From Liolophura sinensis (lineage: Eukaryota > Mollusca > Polyplacophora > Chitonida > Chitonidae), in contig NC_088297.1 of assembly GCF_032854445.1 (NCBI RefSeq), positions 21,153,127 through 21,217,126 on the forward strand: a DNA stretch of 64,000 nucleotides, written 5' to 3'. Every line of letters starts with the position of its first letter. Position 1 is the first letter of the stretch. Below the pieces are notes generated by a model, which did not search any database, had not been told where the DNA came from, and was given only the letters and a program-made list of their open reading frames with translations. Below, piece after piece: positions 46,501 through 53,894 of this stretch. Made by a program: the position numbers and the translations under genes.

Positions 46501-48448
46501 CAACTTCCAGTACCAAAAGATAAGCATAACTATAGTCATGTGTCAAAACGTCAACTTCCAGTAGCAAAGGATAAACATAGTTATAGTCGTGTGTCTAAAT
46601 GTCTACTTCCAGTAGCAAAGGATAAGCATTGTTAGTCATGTGTCTAAACATCAACTTCCAGTACCAAAAGATAAGCATAGTTATAGTCCTGTGTCAAAAT
46701 GTCAACTTCCAGTAGCAAAGGATAAGCATTGTTAGTCATGTGTCTAAACATCAACTTCCAGTACCAAAAGATAAGCATAGTTATAGTCCTGTGTCAAAAT
46801 GGCAACTTCCAGTACCAAAAGATAAGCATAGCTATAGTCATGTGTCAAAACATCAACTTCCAGTAGCAAAAGATAAGCATAGTTATAGTCATGTGTCAAA
46901 ACGTCAACTTCCAGTACCAAAAGATAAGCATAGTTATAGTCCTGTGTCAAAATGTCAACTTCCAGTACCAAGAGAGTCATGTTACTAGGCTTTCAGTTTA
47001 AGTGAGTAATGGCTTTGTGGAATTGGCAGAACACAAGACTGGCCAGTCAGCCTCATAAGACCATAAATCACTTATTGTCACCAAACTAAGCACACTTAAA
47101 CAATGAGAGCAATTGAAGTCTTCTCCTGCTCTTCATAAGCATATTGGCATTTTCCAAGTATATTCCAAGTTGCTCTATTATGTTATCTGCCTTTTGAATA
47201 AAGACCTGTTGAGCATGAACCCAATTGACCTCTTAGCTTGGGGGTCACGCTGTGCTTCAGCTGCTCTTCTGCATGTTCTGTGGTTAAAGTAACAGGCAAA
47301 GTTTGGTGGTCAGTTGCTTTCAATGGCAAACAAAATCTGCAACATTTCAAAGCAACATTTTTTACCTGACATTCCGAGTTTCTCCATTGTTTTTGCAACA
47401 AGTTGCTGTGAATGGGAATATTATCTTCATCGTAAGAGTTCCAATGAAGCACATATTTAATGTAGTTAGTATACTGCTGCTAGGTTAAAGCGTACATGTA
47501 GGTCATCAGGTGAAAATTAGCTCCAGACTTTTGCCCTTTAGCCGATTTCAAACATTTTTGACAAAAGTATAGATCTTATTGTCCTAGCTGTTTTTGCACA
47601 TAAACATTTTTTTGCAAAACGGTTTGCCACAAAAAATGAATTGAAACTTGGTATGTGGTGTCATTATTACAAGTTACAGATCAAGTTTTTTGTGATCTTG
47701 TTCCTTTTCAACAAAATTACACATATAGATGCTTTGCCCTGTCATGGAGGCTGATAGTTTTCCAAACTTTTTTGTAAACAATTGGTTATTCTGATTTTAA
47801 CTTAACACAATTAAGGCTCCACCGAGACAAGTTTGGTGACAGGCCAAGTTCCAAAATGTCCATTTTCCAAAAAAAAATAATTACAGGTTTTGCTCTGATG
47901 TGCATTTTGACATTGCTATTATTCTTACATCTAAAAGCCAATAGAGGAGATGTATCGTTGTTGTAATACTTTTTATTTAATAATCATGTAGACAAGCAAA
48001 GAAAAAAATGTTAACAGAAATATCAGTTCTGCTGTTAATGTATATGCATTTAAAGTTATGCACATTTATGATTTTATTTTGTTTAGCTGAAATATGAATA
48101 CCATGAAGATCATAAAAACAGAAGTTTGTTGTTTTTGTTGTTTTTTTTTTTTTTTTTAATTATCTTTTTTTTGGCTTATCACTGTTTCAGGTTGAAGGAA
48201 GTGGAAAACAGAGTGTGTATAAGTTTTTGAATGTCTTGAAAGGATTGCGAAGTTGGGAAATCTGCAATCCTGACGTAAGTGCTGCTATTGAGTTCTGTCG
48301 TCGCAACGTTGTCGAAATGACAGTTTCAGAGTTTGAAGAATGGTTCCAGCAAACTTTCCCTACTATTGAAAGACCTCAGACTGCACCTCCAGTACTGAAG
48401 AATGGCCGCAAGGGAGCTAACTTCTCCAGTGGTCTTGCCAAGGCATGA
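24074..48448 (+). CDS. 17-exon host gene; possible coiled-coil domain-containing protein 60 (CCDC60)-like
   Basis: Seventeen exons joined at GT..AG borders give one uninterrupted frame of 2,301 nt (766 codons plus TGA). Phases agree at all sixteen junctions, which chance would not produce. The protein starts basic and proline-containing. It has a charged helical stretch around residues 170-200 and an acidic SSDDDTESSDEE patch, then a hydrophobic block (LFRQLCVLFWILESMN) in exon 8. A serine-rich low-complexity part in exons 10-13 follows, then coiled-coil-like helices in exons 14-15. A well-formed C-terminal segment has AAIEFCRRNVVEMT and FEEWFQQTFP. No signal peptide or membrane span is seen, suggesting an intracellular protein. 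The exon 8 block and C-terminus remind me of CCDC60 (a poorly characterised vertebrate protein of about 550 residues), but this is memory-based and the name may be wrong. Function is unknown to me. Only the CDS envelope is given here; exons follow. Confidence 0.8.
24789..24872 (+). CDS. Exon 2, codons 95-122
   Basis: The acceptor is TTGTTTTGTAG and the donor GTAAGT. 84 nt, phase 0 in and 0 out. Polar, including SKDLSNRSDAGHD and ending RKTK. Confidence 0.85.
24978..25249 (+). mobile_element. SINE in intron 2 with target duplication
   Basis: The degraded head (GGGGCCACGGTGTCGGAG) and full core and tail are present. TAAATGGTAT flanks both sides (24,968-24,977 and 25,250-25,259). Confidence 0.85.
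25678..25922 (+). repeat. 27-28-bp minisatellite in intron 2
   Basis: About nine units of GGGACTAAATTACAGGTGTC plus a T-rich spacer, with single-base variants. A short open frame over it is incidental. Confidence 0.85.
25989..26062 (+). CDS. Exon 3, codons 123-147 (split)
   Basis: The acceptor is CTGCTTCTTAG and the donor CG|GTAAGA. 74 nt, leaves phase 2. Its last 42 nt and donor belong to the first unit of an 80-bp tandem repeat. Reading through the donor meets TAA at once, so only this first donor keeps the frame. Confidence 0.85.
26021..26340 (+). repeat. 80-bp x 4 tandem repeat copying the 3' end of exon 3 and its splice donor
   Basis: Units start at 26,021, 26,101, 26,181 and 26,261, each with GCAAGGGTTGAACACGCT ... 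GGACGGTAAGATTCTC. The first unit contains the real exon end; the other three lie in intron 3. Differences between units are few (for example AAG/GAG, CAAG/CAAA, TTTT/TTGT/TTAT), so the expansion is recent. Confidence 0.9.
26877..27096 (+). mobile_element. SINE, 5'-degraded, intron 3
   Basis: Starts within the head (GCATGGCGCAATGACTCAAG). The core and 3' domain are intact, ending CACGAATTAAATAAATAG. Confidence 0.8.
27955..28015 (+). repeat. Fragment of a dispersed repeat (ACCACCGACC box), copy 1
   Basis: TAAACCACCGACCTTTGG followed by GTTACTGACTAACTTTTCC. The same box order recurs at 44,845-44,897 and 61,645-61,680. Confidence 0.5.
28252..28506 (+). mobile_element. SINE, near full length, intron 3
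   Basis: A GGGGCCTCCGTAGCTGAGTGG head through to CACAAATCAAATATTT. Ends only about 35 bp before the exon 4 acceptor. Confidence 0.85.
28541..28610 (+). CDS. Exon 4, codons 147-170
   Basis: The acceptor is TTGTATTTTCAG and the donor AAG|GTAAGG. 70 nt, completes the split Arg codon and leaves phase 0. Encodes TLVRNVKLGHGLFDLI. Confidence 0.85.
29130..29363 (+). mobile_element. ~220-bp MITE family, copy A (intron 4)
   Basis: Inverted ends of the type TAATTCTTCA... and ...GAGGAAATAGGGTA. The interior has AGACTGATAAAACTTTACTT, a CCAGTGTAGTTTTGTCTCCA box and GCATTGAAAGTTGC, shared by copies B, C and E. Confidence 0.75.
29440..29576 (+). CDS. Exon 5, codons 171-216 (split)
   Basis: The acceptor is CGGATGCAG and the donor CAG|GTAAGT. 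137 nt, leaves phase 2. It holds a charged helix (AQAEADRKRKEEAAR) and the acidic patch. Confidence 0.85.
30143..30250 (+). CDS. Exon 6, codons 216-252 (split)
   Basis: The acceptor is CTTTCTCACAAG and the donor TGG|GTGTGT, a weaker site. 108 nt, phase 2 in and out. Acidic (DTDRADTDDEGFD). Confidence 0.8.
30989..31208 (+). mobile_element. ~220-bp MITE family, copy B (intron 6)
   Basis: TACTGTAATTCTTCAACATTTTC at the left and GGTTGAGGAATTAAGGTA at the right are inverted matches. The interior is collinear with copy A. Confidence 0.8.
31450..31665 (-). mobile_element. ~220-bp MITE family, copy C, inverted (intron 6)
   Basis: The reverse complement is collinear with copy B. The ends are TACCCTAATTCCTCGACC and GGTTGAAGAATTACAGTA. 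Copies B and C form an inverted pair about 240 bp apart. Confidence 0.8.
31841..31978 (+). CDS. Exon 7, codons 252-298 (split)
   Basis: The acceptor is TTTTAATTACCAG and the donor CAA|GTAAGG. 138 nt, phase 2 in and out. Basic STRKKKAQELRPY segment. Confidence 0.85.
32722..32800 (+). mobile_element. (GAGT)n-headed repeat fragment (intron 7)
   Basis: GAGTGAGTGAGTGAGTGCTT then GGGGTTTAACATCGTACTCA and a TTTTTCAGTCATATGACGAC box. Related to the fragment at 4,330-4,500. Confidence 0.6.
32925..33058 (+). mobile_element. SINE 3' half (intron 7)
   Basis: The core (ACCTGAACTTGTGAATGGTC) to CACCAATCAGATAAATGA. The head is lost. Confidence 0.75.
33270..33374 (+). CDS. Exon 8, codons 298-333 (split); conserved-looking hydrophobic block
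   Basis: The acceptor is CTTTCCTTACAG and the donor GGT|GTGAGT. 105 nt. Encodes LFRQLCVLFWILESMNMEQ, ending SQSWNLV. The amphipathic, aromatic-rich pattern suggests a folded helix. This is one of two segments best suited to a family search. Confidence 0.85.
33486..33797 (+). repeat. 104-bp x 3 tandem repeat (intron 8)
   Basis: Units start at 33,486, 33,590 and 33,694 with GACAATCAACAGAACAACTT. They are nearly identical (one G/A difference noted in CAGTATTCCARTTTTG). Confidence 0.9.
34064..34312 (+). repeat. ~62-bp x 4 tandem repeat (intron 8)
   Basis: Units hold TGGCCATATTGGGAATAGTG, ATGTCACATC and TTTTTGTCACTCAAAAATATGG. The fourth unit differs (GTGACATCTGATTTT). Confidence 0.9.
34715..34817 (+). 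CDS. Exon 9, codons 333-367
   Basis: The acceptor is TTATTCTTTGCAG and the donor AGA|GTATGT. 103 nt, leaves phase 0. Encodes ERRLAETKWDNFVNKD, a helical stretch. Confidence 0.85.
35973..36201 (+). CDS. Exon 10, codons 368-444 (split); Ser-rich
   Basis: The acceptor is GTTTTGTGTCAAAAG (weak pyrimidine tract) and the donor ACAA|GTGAGT. 229 nt, leaves phase 1. Low complexity, rich in Ser, Thr, Pro and Asp. It is GC-richer than its surroundings, as expected of coding DNA here. A related non-coding stretch lies just upstream (about 35,690-35,890), which may be a partial duplication around the acceptor. Confidence 0.8.
36410..36570 (-). mobile_element. SINE fragment, minus strand (intron 10)
   Basis: GATCGGTGTTTCATGCCGTC and GACGGCGGCCAGCATTATGG show the reverse-complement 3' domain and core. 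The head is lost. Confidence 0.75.
36616..36735 (+). mobile_element. SINE fragment, plus strand (intron 10)
   Basis: GTGGGAAGGTCTACCAGCAA to GTATAAGTGAAATATATATT. With the preceding element it forms an inverted pair separated by about 45 bp. Confidence 0.75.
36952..37102 (+). CDS. Exon 11, codons 444-494 (split)
   Basis: The acceptor is ATATTTATTACAG and the donor CAG|GTAATA. 151 nt, completes AGC and leaves phase 2. Encodes IFKFLDEYYASLDRDRAQ, then a Gly/Ser/Pro linker. Confidence 0.85.
37163..37378 (+). mobile_element. ~220-bp MITE family, copy D, divergent (intron 11)
   Basis: The ends TACCTTAATTCTTCAACA and GAAAAGGCTGAAGA keep the inverted symmetry. The interior is largely replaced or diverged, so this may be a related subfamily. 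Confidence 0.55.
37792..37840 (+). CDS. Exon 12, codons 494-510
   Basis: The acceptor is GTTTTTTTGCAG and the donor TCT|GTAAGT. A 49-nt micro-exon-sized piece that leaves phase 0. Basic RNDRRSKTPRASVVFSS. Confidence 0.8.
37910..38980 (+). repeat. ~37-bp degenerate minisatellite (intron 12)
   Basis: Roughly 28 units of GGTGTCAGTATACTGTGACT plus GGGTGGGACATCATGTCT, with many substitutions and length changes. It fills nearly all of intron 12. Confidence 0.85.
39121..39236 (+). CDS. Exon 13, codons 511-549 (split)
   Basis: The acceptor is CTTTTATCTTGAAG (purine just before AG, somewhat weak) and the donor AAAAG|GTAATG. 116 nt, phase 0 in and 2 out. Encodes RMDSVRRSQHENTVRSLDQN. Its place is supported mainly by phase and open frame. 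Confidence 0.75.
39598..39768 (+). mobile_element. SINE 3' part (intron 13)
   Basis: Starts near CCAGCCGTATGTGGGGAGG and ends CAACCAAATAAAGTAAATAAA. 5'-truncated. Confidence 0.8.
40125..40265 (+). CDS. Exon 14, codons 549-596 (split)
   Basis: The acceptor is TTTTTGTTTACAG and the donor AAAG|GTGAGT. 141 nt. Helical and acidic, with DMKEMFAEIKEDKASEIND and LEQIER, a coiled-coil-like pattern. Confidence 0.85.
40335..40552 (+). mobile_element. SINE with internal deletion (intron 14)
   Basis: The head remnant and B-box (GAGTTCAAGTCCAGC) are present. The core is shortened, and the 3' domain ends CACCAATCAAACAAAATAAA. Confidence 0.75.
40721..40885 (+). CDS. Exon 15, codons 596-651 (split)
   Basis: The acceptor is TCATGTTTCAG and the donor ACTTG|GTAGGT. 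165 nt. Continues the helix (NRLKTCQNKFIALSMLAKKG), then a Lys/Pro/Gln-rich linker. Confidence 0.85.
41245..41470 (-). mobile_element. SINE, diverged (intron 15)
   Basis: The reverse complement shows GGGGGCTTCTGTAACC, a core with deletions and AACACCAATCAGATAAATTA. Confidence 0.75.
41505..42240. repeat. 108-bp minisatellite with a frame-preserving period (intron 15)
   Basis: Four near-perfect 108-bp units (about 41,750-42,180) flanked by diverged ones. Since 108 = 36 codons and one minus-strand frame lacks stops, a 217-codon open frame with a 36-residue repeat (KSTPQHTNVSGVVGKCS core) appears antisense to the gene. No promoter, splice or homology evidence supports expression. Confidence 0.85.
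42785..43050 (+). mobile_element. Full-length SINE with 13-bp target duplication (intron 15)
   Basis: GGGGGCCTCCGTGGCTCAGTT to CACCAATCAAAAAAA. TTTAAGACATACA lies on both sides (42,772-42,784 and 43,051-43,063). It is among the least diverged copies in the window. Confidence 0.9.
43271..43361 (+). CDS. Exon 16, codons 651-681
   Basis: The acceptor is TCTTTATTGCAG and the donor CTG|GTAAGT. 91 nt, completes the Trp codon and leaves phase 0. Encodes YLELLDSLPPSLKAEWNFEK, the start of the C-terminal folded segment. Confidence 0.85.
43612..43745 (+). mobile_element. SINE fragment (intron 16)
   Basis: CCAGCTCATGCAGGCTTCAT through CACCAGTCAAATAAATAAG, with an internal core deletion. Confidence 0.75.
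43832..44072 (+). mobile_element. SINE, 5'-degraded (intron 16)
   Basis: AGCGCGTCGCAATGACGC to CACCAGTCAAATAAATAAG. Lies less than 100 bp after another copy in the same orientation. The tail variant CCAGTCAAATAAATAAG is shared by both. Confidence 0.75.
44455..44650 (+). repeat. ~28-bp minisatellite (intron 16)
   Basis: Units of TTTTTCACAGTGTCAAGCAC plus TAAAGCAC, about six, with deletions. Confidence 0.8.
44845..44897 (+). repeat. Fragment of dispersed repeat (ACCACCGACC box), copy 2
   Basis: AACCACTGACTTTAAGCATG and TTACTGACAAACTTTCC match copy 1 at 27,955. It directly abuts MITE copy E. Confidence 0.5.
44899..45120 (+). mobile_element. ~220-bp MITE family, copy E (intron 16)
   Basis: The ends TACTGCAATCCTTTAACC and GGTTGAGTAATTAGGGTA are inverted matches. 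The interior has AGACTGATAAAATTATACTT and a CCAACCAATGTAGTTTTGTC box, as in copy B. Confidence 0.8.
45270..46978. repeat. 51-bp minisatellite, ~33 units, open on both strands (intron 16)
   Basis: The unit contains GTCAACTTCCAGTACCAAAA and GATAAGCATAGCTATAGTCA. The period is 17 codons, so stop-free frames persist: 252 codons on plus (SKCQLPVPKDKHSYSHV repeats) and 243 on minus. The right part (46,020-46,980) adds variant units with CATTGTTAGTCATGTGTCTA at about 46,023, 46,427, 46,628 and 46,730. This implies a higher-order duplication of about 100-200 bp. It lies deep in an intron and I do not call a gene. Confidence 0.9.
46980..48190. other. Rest of intron 16
   Basis: AT-rich, no dispersed repeat recognised; a poly-T run lies at about 48,139-48,158 before the acceptor of the last exon. 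Confidence 0.4.
48191..48448 (+). CDS. Exon 17 (last), codons 682-766 and TGA
   Basis: The acceptor is CACTGTTTCAG. 258 nt including the stop. Encodes YKFLNVLKGLRSWEICNPD, AAIEFCRRNVVEMT and FEEWFQQTFPTIERPQ. This compact C-terminal helical region looks like the family's best-conserved part. Intron 16 before it is about 4.8 kb and filled with repeats. Confidence 0.85.
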   Translation, partial: VEGSGKQSVYKFLNVLKGLRSWEICNPDVSAAIEFCRRNVVEMTVSEFEEWFQQTFPTIERPQTAPPVLKNGRKGANFSSGLAKA

Positions 48449-49660
48449 TTGAAGGGACAAAGTTTGTCATGGTAAAGTTATCCAGTGTGGAATGTCTCTG
48501 AACACAGGAGAAATCCATCAGTGAGAAAAGCAAGCAGGAGAAAACTGTGTGGGAAAAGCAATCTGAAAACTGGAGGTGAGAAACCCAAGTTGAAAAGTGA
48601 GAAACACATTCAGAAAACTGGTTGGTGGGTGGGGGGGGGGAGGTGAGAAAAGCAAACAGAACCTGAGTGAGAAAAACCATCAGAAACTGGGCGTGAGAAA
48701 AGCAAATGGAAAGCAGAGTGAGAAAAGCCTTTAGAACAATAGGTGAGAAGATCATAGGCATTCACTGTCATTGAGAAAAGCGAAGGGAAAACGTAGTTTG
48801 TGAAGAAGGAACGAAAATTGTCAGTGAGAAATCGAAGGGAAGACTTTTAGTGAACATATCAAGCAATGCCCAGTGTGGGCAAGCTAAAACTTTTGCAAAA
48901 TGGGTTATTAATTGCAAGACGGTCAGTGAACATATTGAAACAGTGTTGCAAGAAGGAGAGCAATTGGAAGAAAACCGACTGTTGCAAATAAAACTACTCT
49001 ACCTGTGTGAACAAGTGTTATGAAAGTGAGGAACTACCTGTGACAATTTTGTGACAAGTCATTGTTGCAATAATCTTCTGTTGTTGAAAAATTGTTGCAA
49101 CAATGACTAATTTTGAAATTACTGTTCCAAGAAGATTTACTTCTTATTCACGGAAAGTCGGACATAATTTTTGGTGTATCGTATATGGAATATTTGGTGT
49201 AGATTCCCTCTGGTGTCATGGTTACAAGCATTGCCTGGTTCAGTTTGTACAGTGTAATTATTGTCAGCCATATTGACTTGTTTTGTTTGATGATGATGAT
49301 TTGTGTGTCTGTTTTTGTTGACTTTGATCGTCGTAATTGAATGATTCGTTTGCGTGTTTGTGCTTGACATGTTGTTGTTGTTGAATTCAGCTTTTTTTGT
49401 TGATAAATTGAGATAACTTATCCTTGTTGACTCAAGTTGAGCTATTTCTGTTGACCAGTTCATATTCATGCGGATTAATCTGGAGATCATTAACCATCCA
49501 GTTTTAAAATGCTTTGTTCGTTTTGTCTTATTGTGTCATCGTTTTGTTTGTGTTGATTAGCTCGGCCATTTTCTGTCCAGTAAACTATACAGCGTCAAAG
49601 TTATTTGAAGGATTAAGACACGAAATACATGTTATTTGACGAAAAAAAGAATAAAACTGT
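48449..49660 (+). other. Probable 3' untranslated region with degenerate minisatellite
   Basis: About 48,510-48,800 repeats GTGAGAAAAGCAAVCAGAAA-like units of 20-40 bp. Candidate polyadenylation signals AATAAA lie at 48,987-48,992 and 49,650-49,655. Which one is used cannot be told. No other gene is seen. Confidence 0.4.
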
Positions 49661-50019
49661 TGTTGAACAACACTGAAATTCATGAACATTAAAAACTGTG
49701 ATACAGTTAACATCGAAGAAGGCAAATGGAGGGTTTAACTACATTTTGTTATTTGTACATAACTACAATATATATATGATTGACTATTATTACATTTCAT
49801 ATTTAGTACATGAGAATAATTTACTATTATCCTCTTGATGTGTATATCTATTTATTGTAATATATAGAGAGAGATATGGAGCTAAAAGGGTAATTTTTTT
49901 TATATGACCATTGTATTAACATTTCACACACTTTGGTACCAAATCATTTTGTCAGCTAAGCTCCCGTCTATTTATTGCTATGGAAAACATCTACTTTGAT
50001 GATAACAACAATCTTTTCA

Positions 50020-50630
50020 TGCAGACTAATTATGGTTGTTTGGGACTGATATAACAGTTATATTAGTTGCATTTCTTATGGAAACTCTCAACATGTTTCT
50101 TGCAACTGAGACTATATTAGAAGGCTCGGTTGGTATTGTAAAAGCAATGCTGAAGGATCGCAGTATAATGATCCACTAGCATACCAGTGGTGTGCCTGTA
50201 GTGTGGTTGTAGTGTCTCTATTATCTGGGACTAGTATAACTGTTATATTCGTTCCATTTGTTATGAAAATTCTCAAAATTTATTTTACAACTGAGGCTAC
50301 TGTATCCCATGAACATGCATGTACAGTGGTGTGAATTAGTAGGCTTGGCTGGTACGATAACAGCCTCGCTAAATGATCGCCGTGTAGGAGCAACCAGCCT
50401 ACCAGTGGTCTGCCTGTGGTGTGGTTGTGGCATGGCTATTATGCACTCTCAAAATGTATACTACAACTGAACCTACAGTATCCCATGCACGTTTAATGGT
50501 GTGAATTAGTAGGCTTGGTTGGCACAGTAAAAACCACACTTAAAGATCTTTCCTGTAGTGAGCCACTAGCCTACCTGTGGTTTGCCTGTAGTGTGGATGT
50601 GGAATGATTGTGTAACACTGGAAAACATCA
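50020..50630 (+). repeat. ~200-bp imperfect triplication downstream of the gene
   Basis: Three successive copies share an ACTGAGGCTACTGTATCCCA-like box, a TTAGTAGGCTTGGYTGGYAC box, and a CACTAGCCTACCAGTGGT ... TGCCTGTAGTGTGG end. Each differs by many substitutions, so the event is old. Confidence 0.75.
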
Positions 50631-50924
50631 AACAGATTGATTCCATGAAGCATTTTTGAAGTGAAGCCAAATTTTAATACATCTGTATTTCTCATGGTTT
50701 AGGGCTCATAAGGTTTTAACTGTGACATATTTGTTATATGTATTTGTTATATGTAGTAAAATATATGTAACACTGTTTATACATTCCCAGTTCCTACACT
50801 TTTGAGTCCAAAAATGAGAATTTAAACAAATTCCAGATGTTGATTCAAGTCCAATCTGACTTTGGGGAATTGGACGGTCCACTCTCCATCCTCTGCTGAT
50901 GAATGTGAAATGGATGCTGGTAGT

Positions 50925-51080
50925 GGGCCAGTCCTGTGGTGATGGTGAGCTAGTCATGTGCTGGTGATGAGCTAGTCATGTGCTTGTGGTGGTGAGCTAG
51001 TCGTGTGCTTGTGGTGAGCTAGTCGTGTGCTGATGGTGGTGAGCTAGTTGTGTGCTTGTGGTGAGCTAGTGTCATGCCAG
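50925..51080 (+). repeat. ~24-bp minisatellite
   Basis: Units of GTGGTGAGCTAGTCGTGTGC with variable spacing, about six copies. Confidence 0.8.
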
Positions 51081-51089
51081 TAAGGACCT

Positions 51090-51760
51090 TTAACCTGGAT
51101 GGTACTGTGAACCTGTAGGAGGTGGATGGGTGGGTGTTATGCTGATTTTGTTTCAATTAAGATTTTGACGACTATTATATATGAAGGTGCAGGTGGAGAC
51201 CTTAACTGTCTCAAGGACAGAGACAGTTTTTTACTTGGTGCCACATAACACTGTACTCAAGGAAAGTTGAAGTAATATAAGCTAGAACATTTCTTGTATT
51301 GCAGATGTCAAGTCAACCCCTACTAGTACATTTGTGAATTAAAAGTTTTATAGCAGCATTTTATTGGAAATCAGCAGTGGTTGTTGTGAGGCAGATTGCA
51401 TTCTCAGTATCTATTGCGATGTACTTTAATTTATTTTCATGACTGTACAATAGAATTAAGAAAATATATAAATTAAAAATTTCTGTGATAAAATTTCAAA
51501 TCATGGGAGTACTTGTACATATATATTTGCACCTTTCAATTTAATTATGAAAATTTTTGAAGTTATCTTCTCAGTTTATATGTGATAACATACGTATTAT
51601 GTATTTATTTTATAAAGCCTATTGAGCATGGTATCACATAATTAATACCTGTATTACAAATATAAGACAAGACCAAAAAGGATATTTTTGTGATATATGG
51701 ATTTTTAAGGAACAAAATTTTGTTATATAATTTAGCTTTTGTAATCTGAAAAAAAACTGT
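51090..51760. other. AT-rich DNA without recognised features
   Basis: No ORF, repeat family or RNA signal that I can support. Confidence 0.3.
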
Positions 51761-51765
51761 ACAGG

Positions 51766-53195
51766 TAGGCTGTGAACTGTTAGATTTACCTCATGCAGTT
51801 TATTGACAGGCTGTGAAGTACTACTTGTGTATCATACAGTATATTGTTAGACTGCGAAGTACTACATGTGTATCGTGCAGTATATTGATAGGCTGTGAAG
51901 AATTACATGTTTGTCATGCAGTGTATTGATAGGCTGTGAAGTACTACATGTGTATCATGCAGCATATTGATAGGCTGTGAAGTACTACATGTGTATCGTG
52001 CAGTATATTGATAGGCTGCGAAGTACATGTGTATCATGCAGTATATTGATAGGCAGTGAAGTGCTACATGTGTATCGTGCAGTATATTGATAGGCTGTGA
52101 AGAATTACATGTTTGTCATGCAGTGTATTGATAGGCTGTGAAGTACTACATGTGTATCATGCAGCATATTGATAGGCTGTGAAGTACTACATGTGTATCG
52201 TGCAGTATATTGTTAGACTGCGAAGTATTACATGTGTATCATGCAGTATATTGATAGGCAGTGAAGTACTACATGTGTATCATGCAGTATATTGATAGGC
52301 TGTGAAGTACTACATCTGTATCGTACAGTATATTGATAGGCTGTGAAGTACTACATGTGTGTCATGCAGTATATTGATAGGCTGTGAAGTACTACATGTT
52401 TATCATGCAGTATATTGATAGGCTGTGAAGTACTACATGTGTATCGTACAGTATATTGATAGGCTGTGAAGTACTATGTGTATCATGCAGTATATTGATA
52501 GGCTGTGAAGTACTTCGTGTGTATCGTACAGTATATTGATAGGCTGTGAAGTACTACATGTGTATCGTGCAGTATATTGATAGGCTGTGAAGTACTACAT
52601 GTTTGTCATGCAGTATATTGATAGGCTGTGAAGTACATGTGTATCGTGCAGTATATTGAAGGCTGTGAAGTACTAAGTGTGTATCGTATAGTATATTGAT
52701 AGGCTGTGAAGTACTACATGTGTATCATGCAGTATATTGATAGGCTGTGAAGTACTACATGTGTATCATACAGTATATTGATAGGCTTTGAAGTACTACA
52801 TGTGTATCGTGCAGTATATTGATAGGCTGTGAAGTACATGTGTATCGTGCAGTATATTGAAGGCTGTGAAGTACTACGTGTGTATCGTACAGTATATTGA
52901 TAGGCTATGAAGTACTACCTGTGTATCATGCAGTATATTGATAGGCTGTGAAGTACTACATGTGTATCGTGCAGTATATTGAAAGGCTGTGAAGTACTAC
53001 ATGTGTATCGCACAGTATATTGATAGGCTGTGAAGTACTACGTGTGTATCGTACAGTATATTGATAGGCTGTGAAGCACTACCCCGGTACATGTGTATTG
53101 TGCAGTATACTGATAGGCTATGAAGTACTACATGTGTATTGTGCAGTATATTGATAGGCTGTGAAGTAGTACATTTCTATCATGGAGTATATTTT
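51766..53195 (+). repeat. ~41-bp minisatellite, ~34 units
   Basis: The unit is GCAGTATATTGATAGGCTGT then GAAGTACTACATGTGTATCRT. Several units lack TACTAC or one GAT. A longer sub-pattern (ATCGTGCAG, then TTTGTCATGCAGTG) recurs near 51,880 and 52,080, suggesting block duplication of about 200 bp. Confidence 0.9.
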
Positions 53196-53574
53196 ATGTA
53201 CAATACTGCCTGTTTCCTTACATGTTCTAAGTACACTGTGAAATAAATGCTGATATAAAGCGGTGTTGGTTGGTTGCTACAGAAATGTGCTGTCAGCTGC
53301 AGGTTACATTCTCGTGATCATACAGGTTGCATGGTTCAGAAATTCAGCTATGCGTCAATTTGTTATTGAGCAACTTGTGATGCTTAAATATGCAACTGAT
53401 ATTTTAATTCCACCCCCTGTAAATCTATGTTGTAAGTGAAAAAGGGCCCTCGCTGTCAGAATCGGCTAATGCTCCACTATTTGACGACGAACGAATCCTT
53501 AGAGTGCATGCAATGTGCCTCTTTGTTGCAGGAAGGATTTATATCGATCCTTTATCTAGTGCTACTTCACTGAG

Positions 53575-53890
53575 ATGACTTTCAGGATTGACCCTGGATC
53601 TCCCGCCCCCGAAGCGAACGCTCTGCCAGCTGAGCCATGCAGTCAAGAGGAGTGTTCGGTACCTACTGCATTGCAGGAATGGAAGGAATTCTGCCAATGG
53701 CCAGTTTTCTCCAGGCTCTATCAGTACTGGTTTCTTGCAGGCTCTGTCAATATCCAGTTATCTCCAGGCTTTGCCAATGCCAAGTTTTTTAGGCTTTGCC
53801 AATGATAAGTTTTTTACAGGCTCTCGCAGTTCCCATTTCCTTTAGACTTCCAATGTTCGGTTATCTCCATTCTCTGCCAAAGTTGGACAA
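53575..53890 (+). repeat. tRNA-like SINE end followed by degenerate ~27-bp repeats
   Basis: 53,585-53,640 (AGGATTGACCCTGGATCTCC ... GAAGCGAACGCTCTGCC) resembles the tRNA-like end at 4,335-4,400. 53,690-53,890 repeats TCTCCAGGCTCTGCCARTAYC variants, similar in style to the SINE-core minisatellite at 15,105. Confidence 0.5.
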
Positions 53891-53894
53891 AACC

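Noticed and set aside
45270-46978. CRISPR-like direct repeats
   Set aside because: The 51-bp units are contiguous and carry no unique spacers between them. The genome is eukaryotic. This is a minisatellite.
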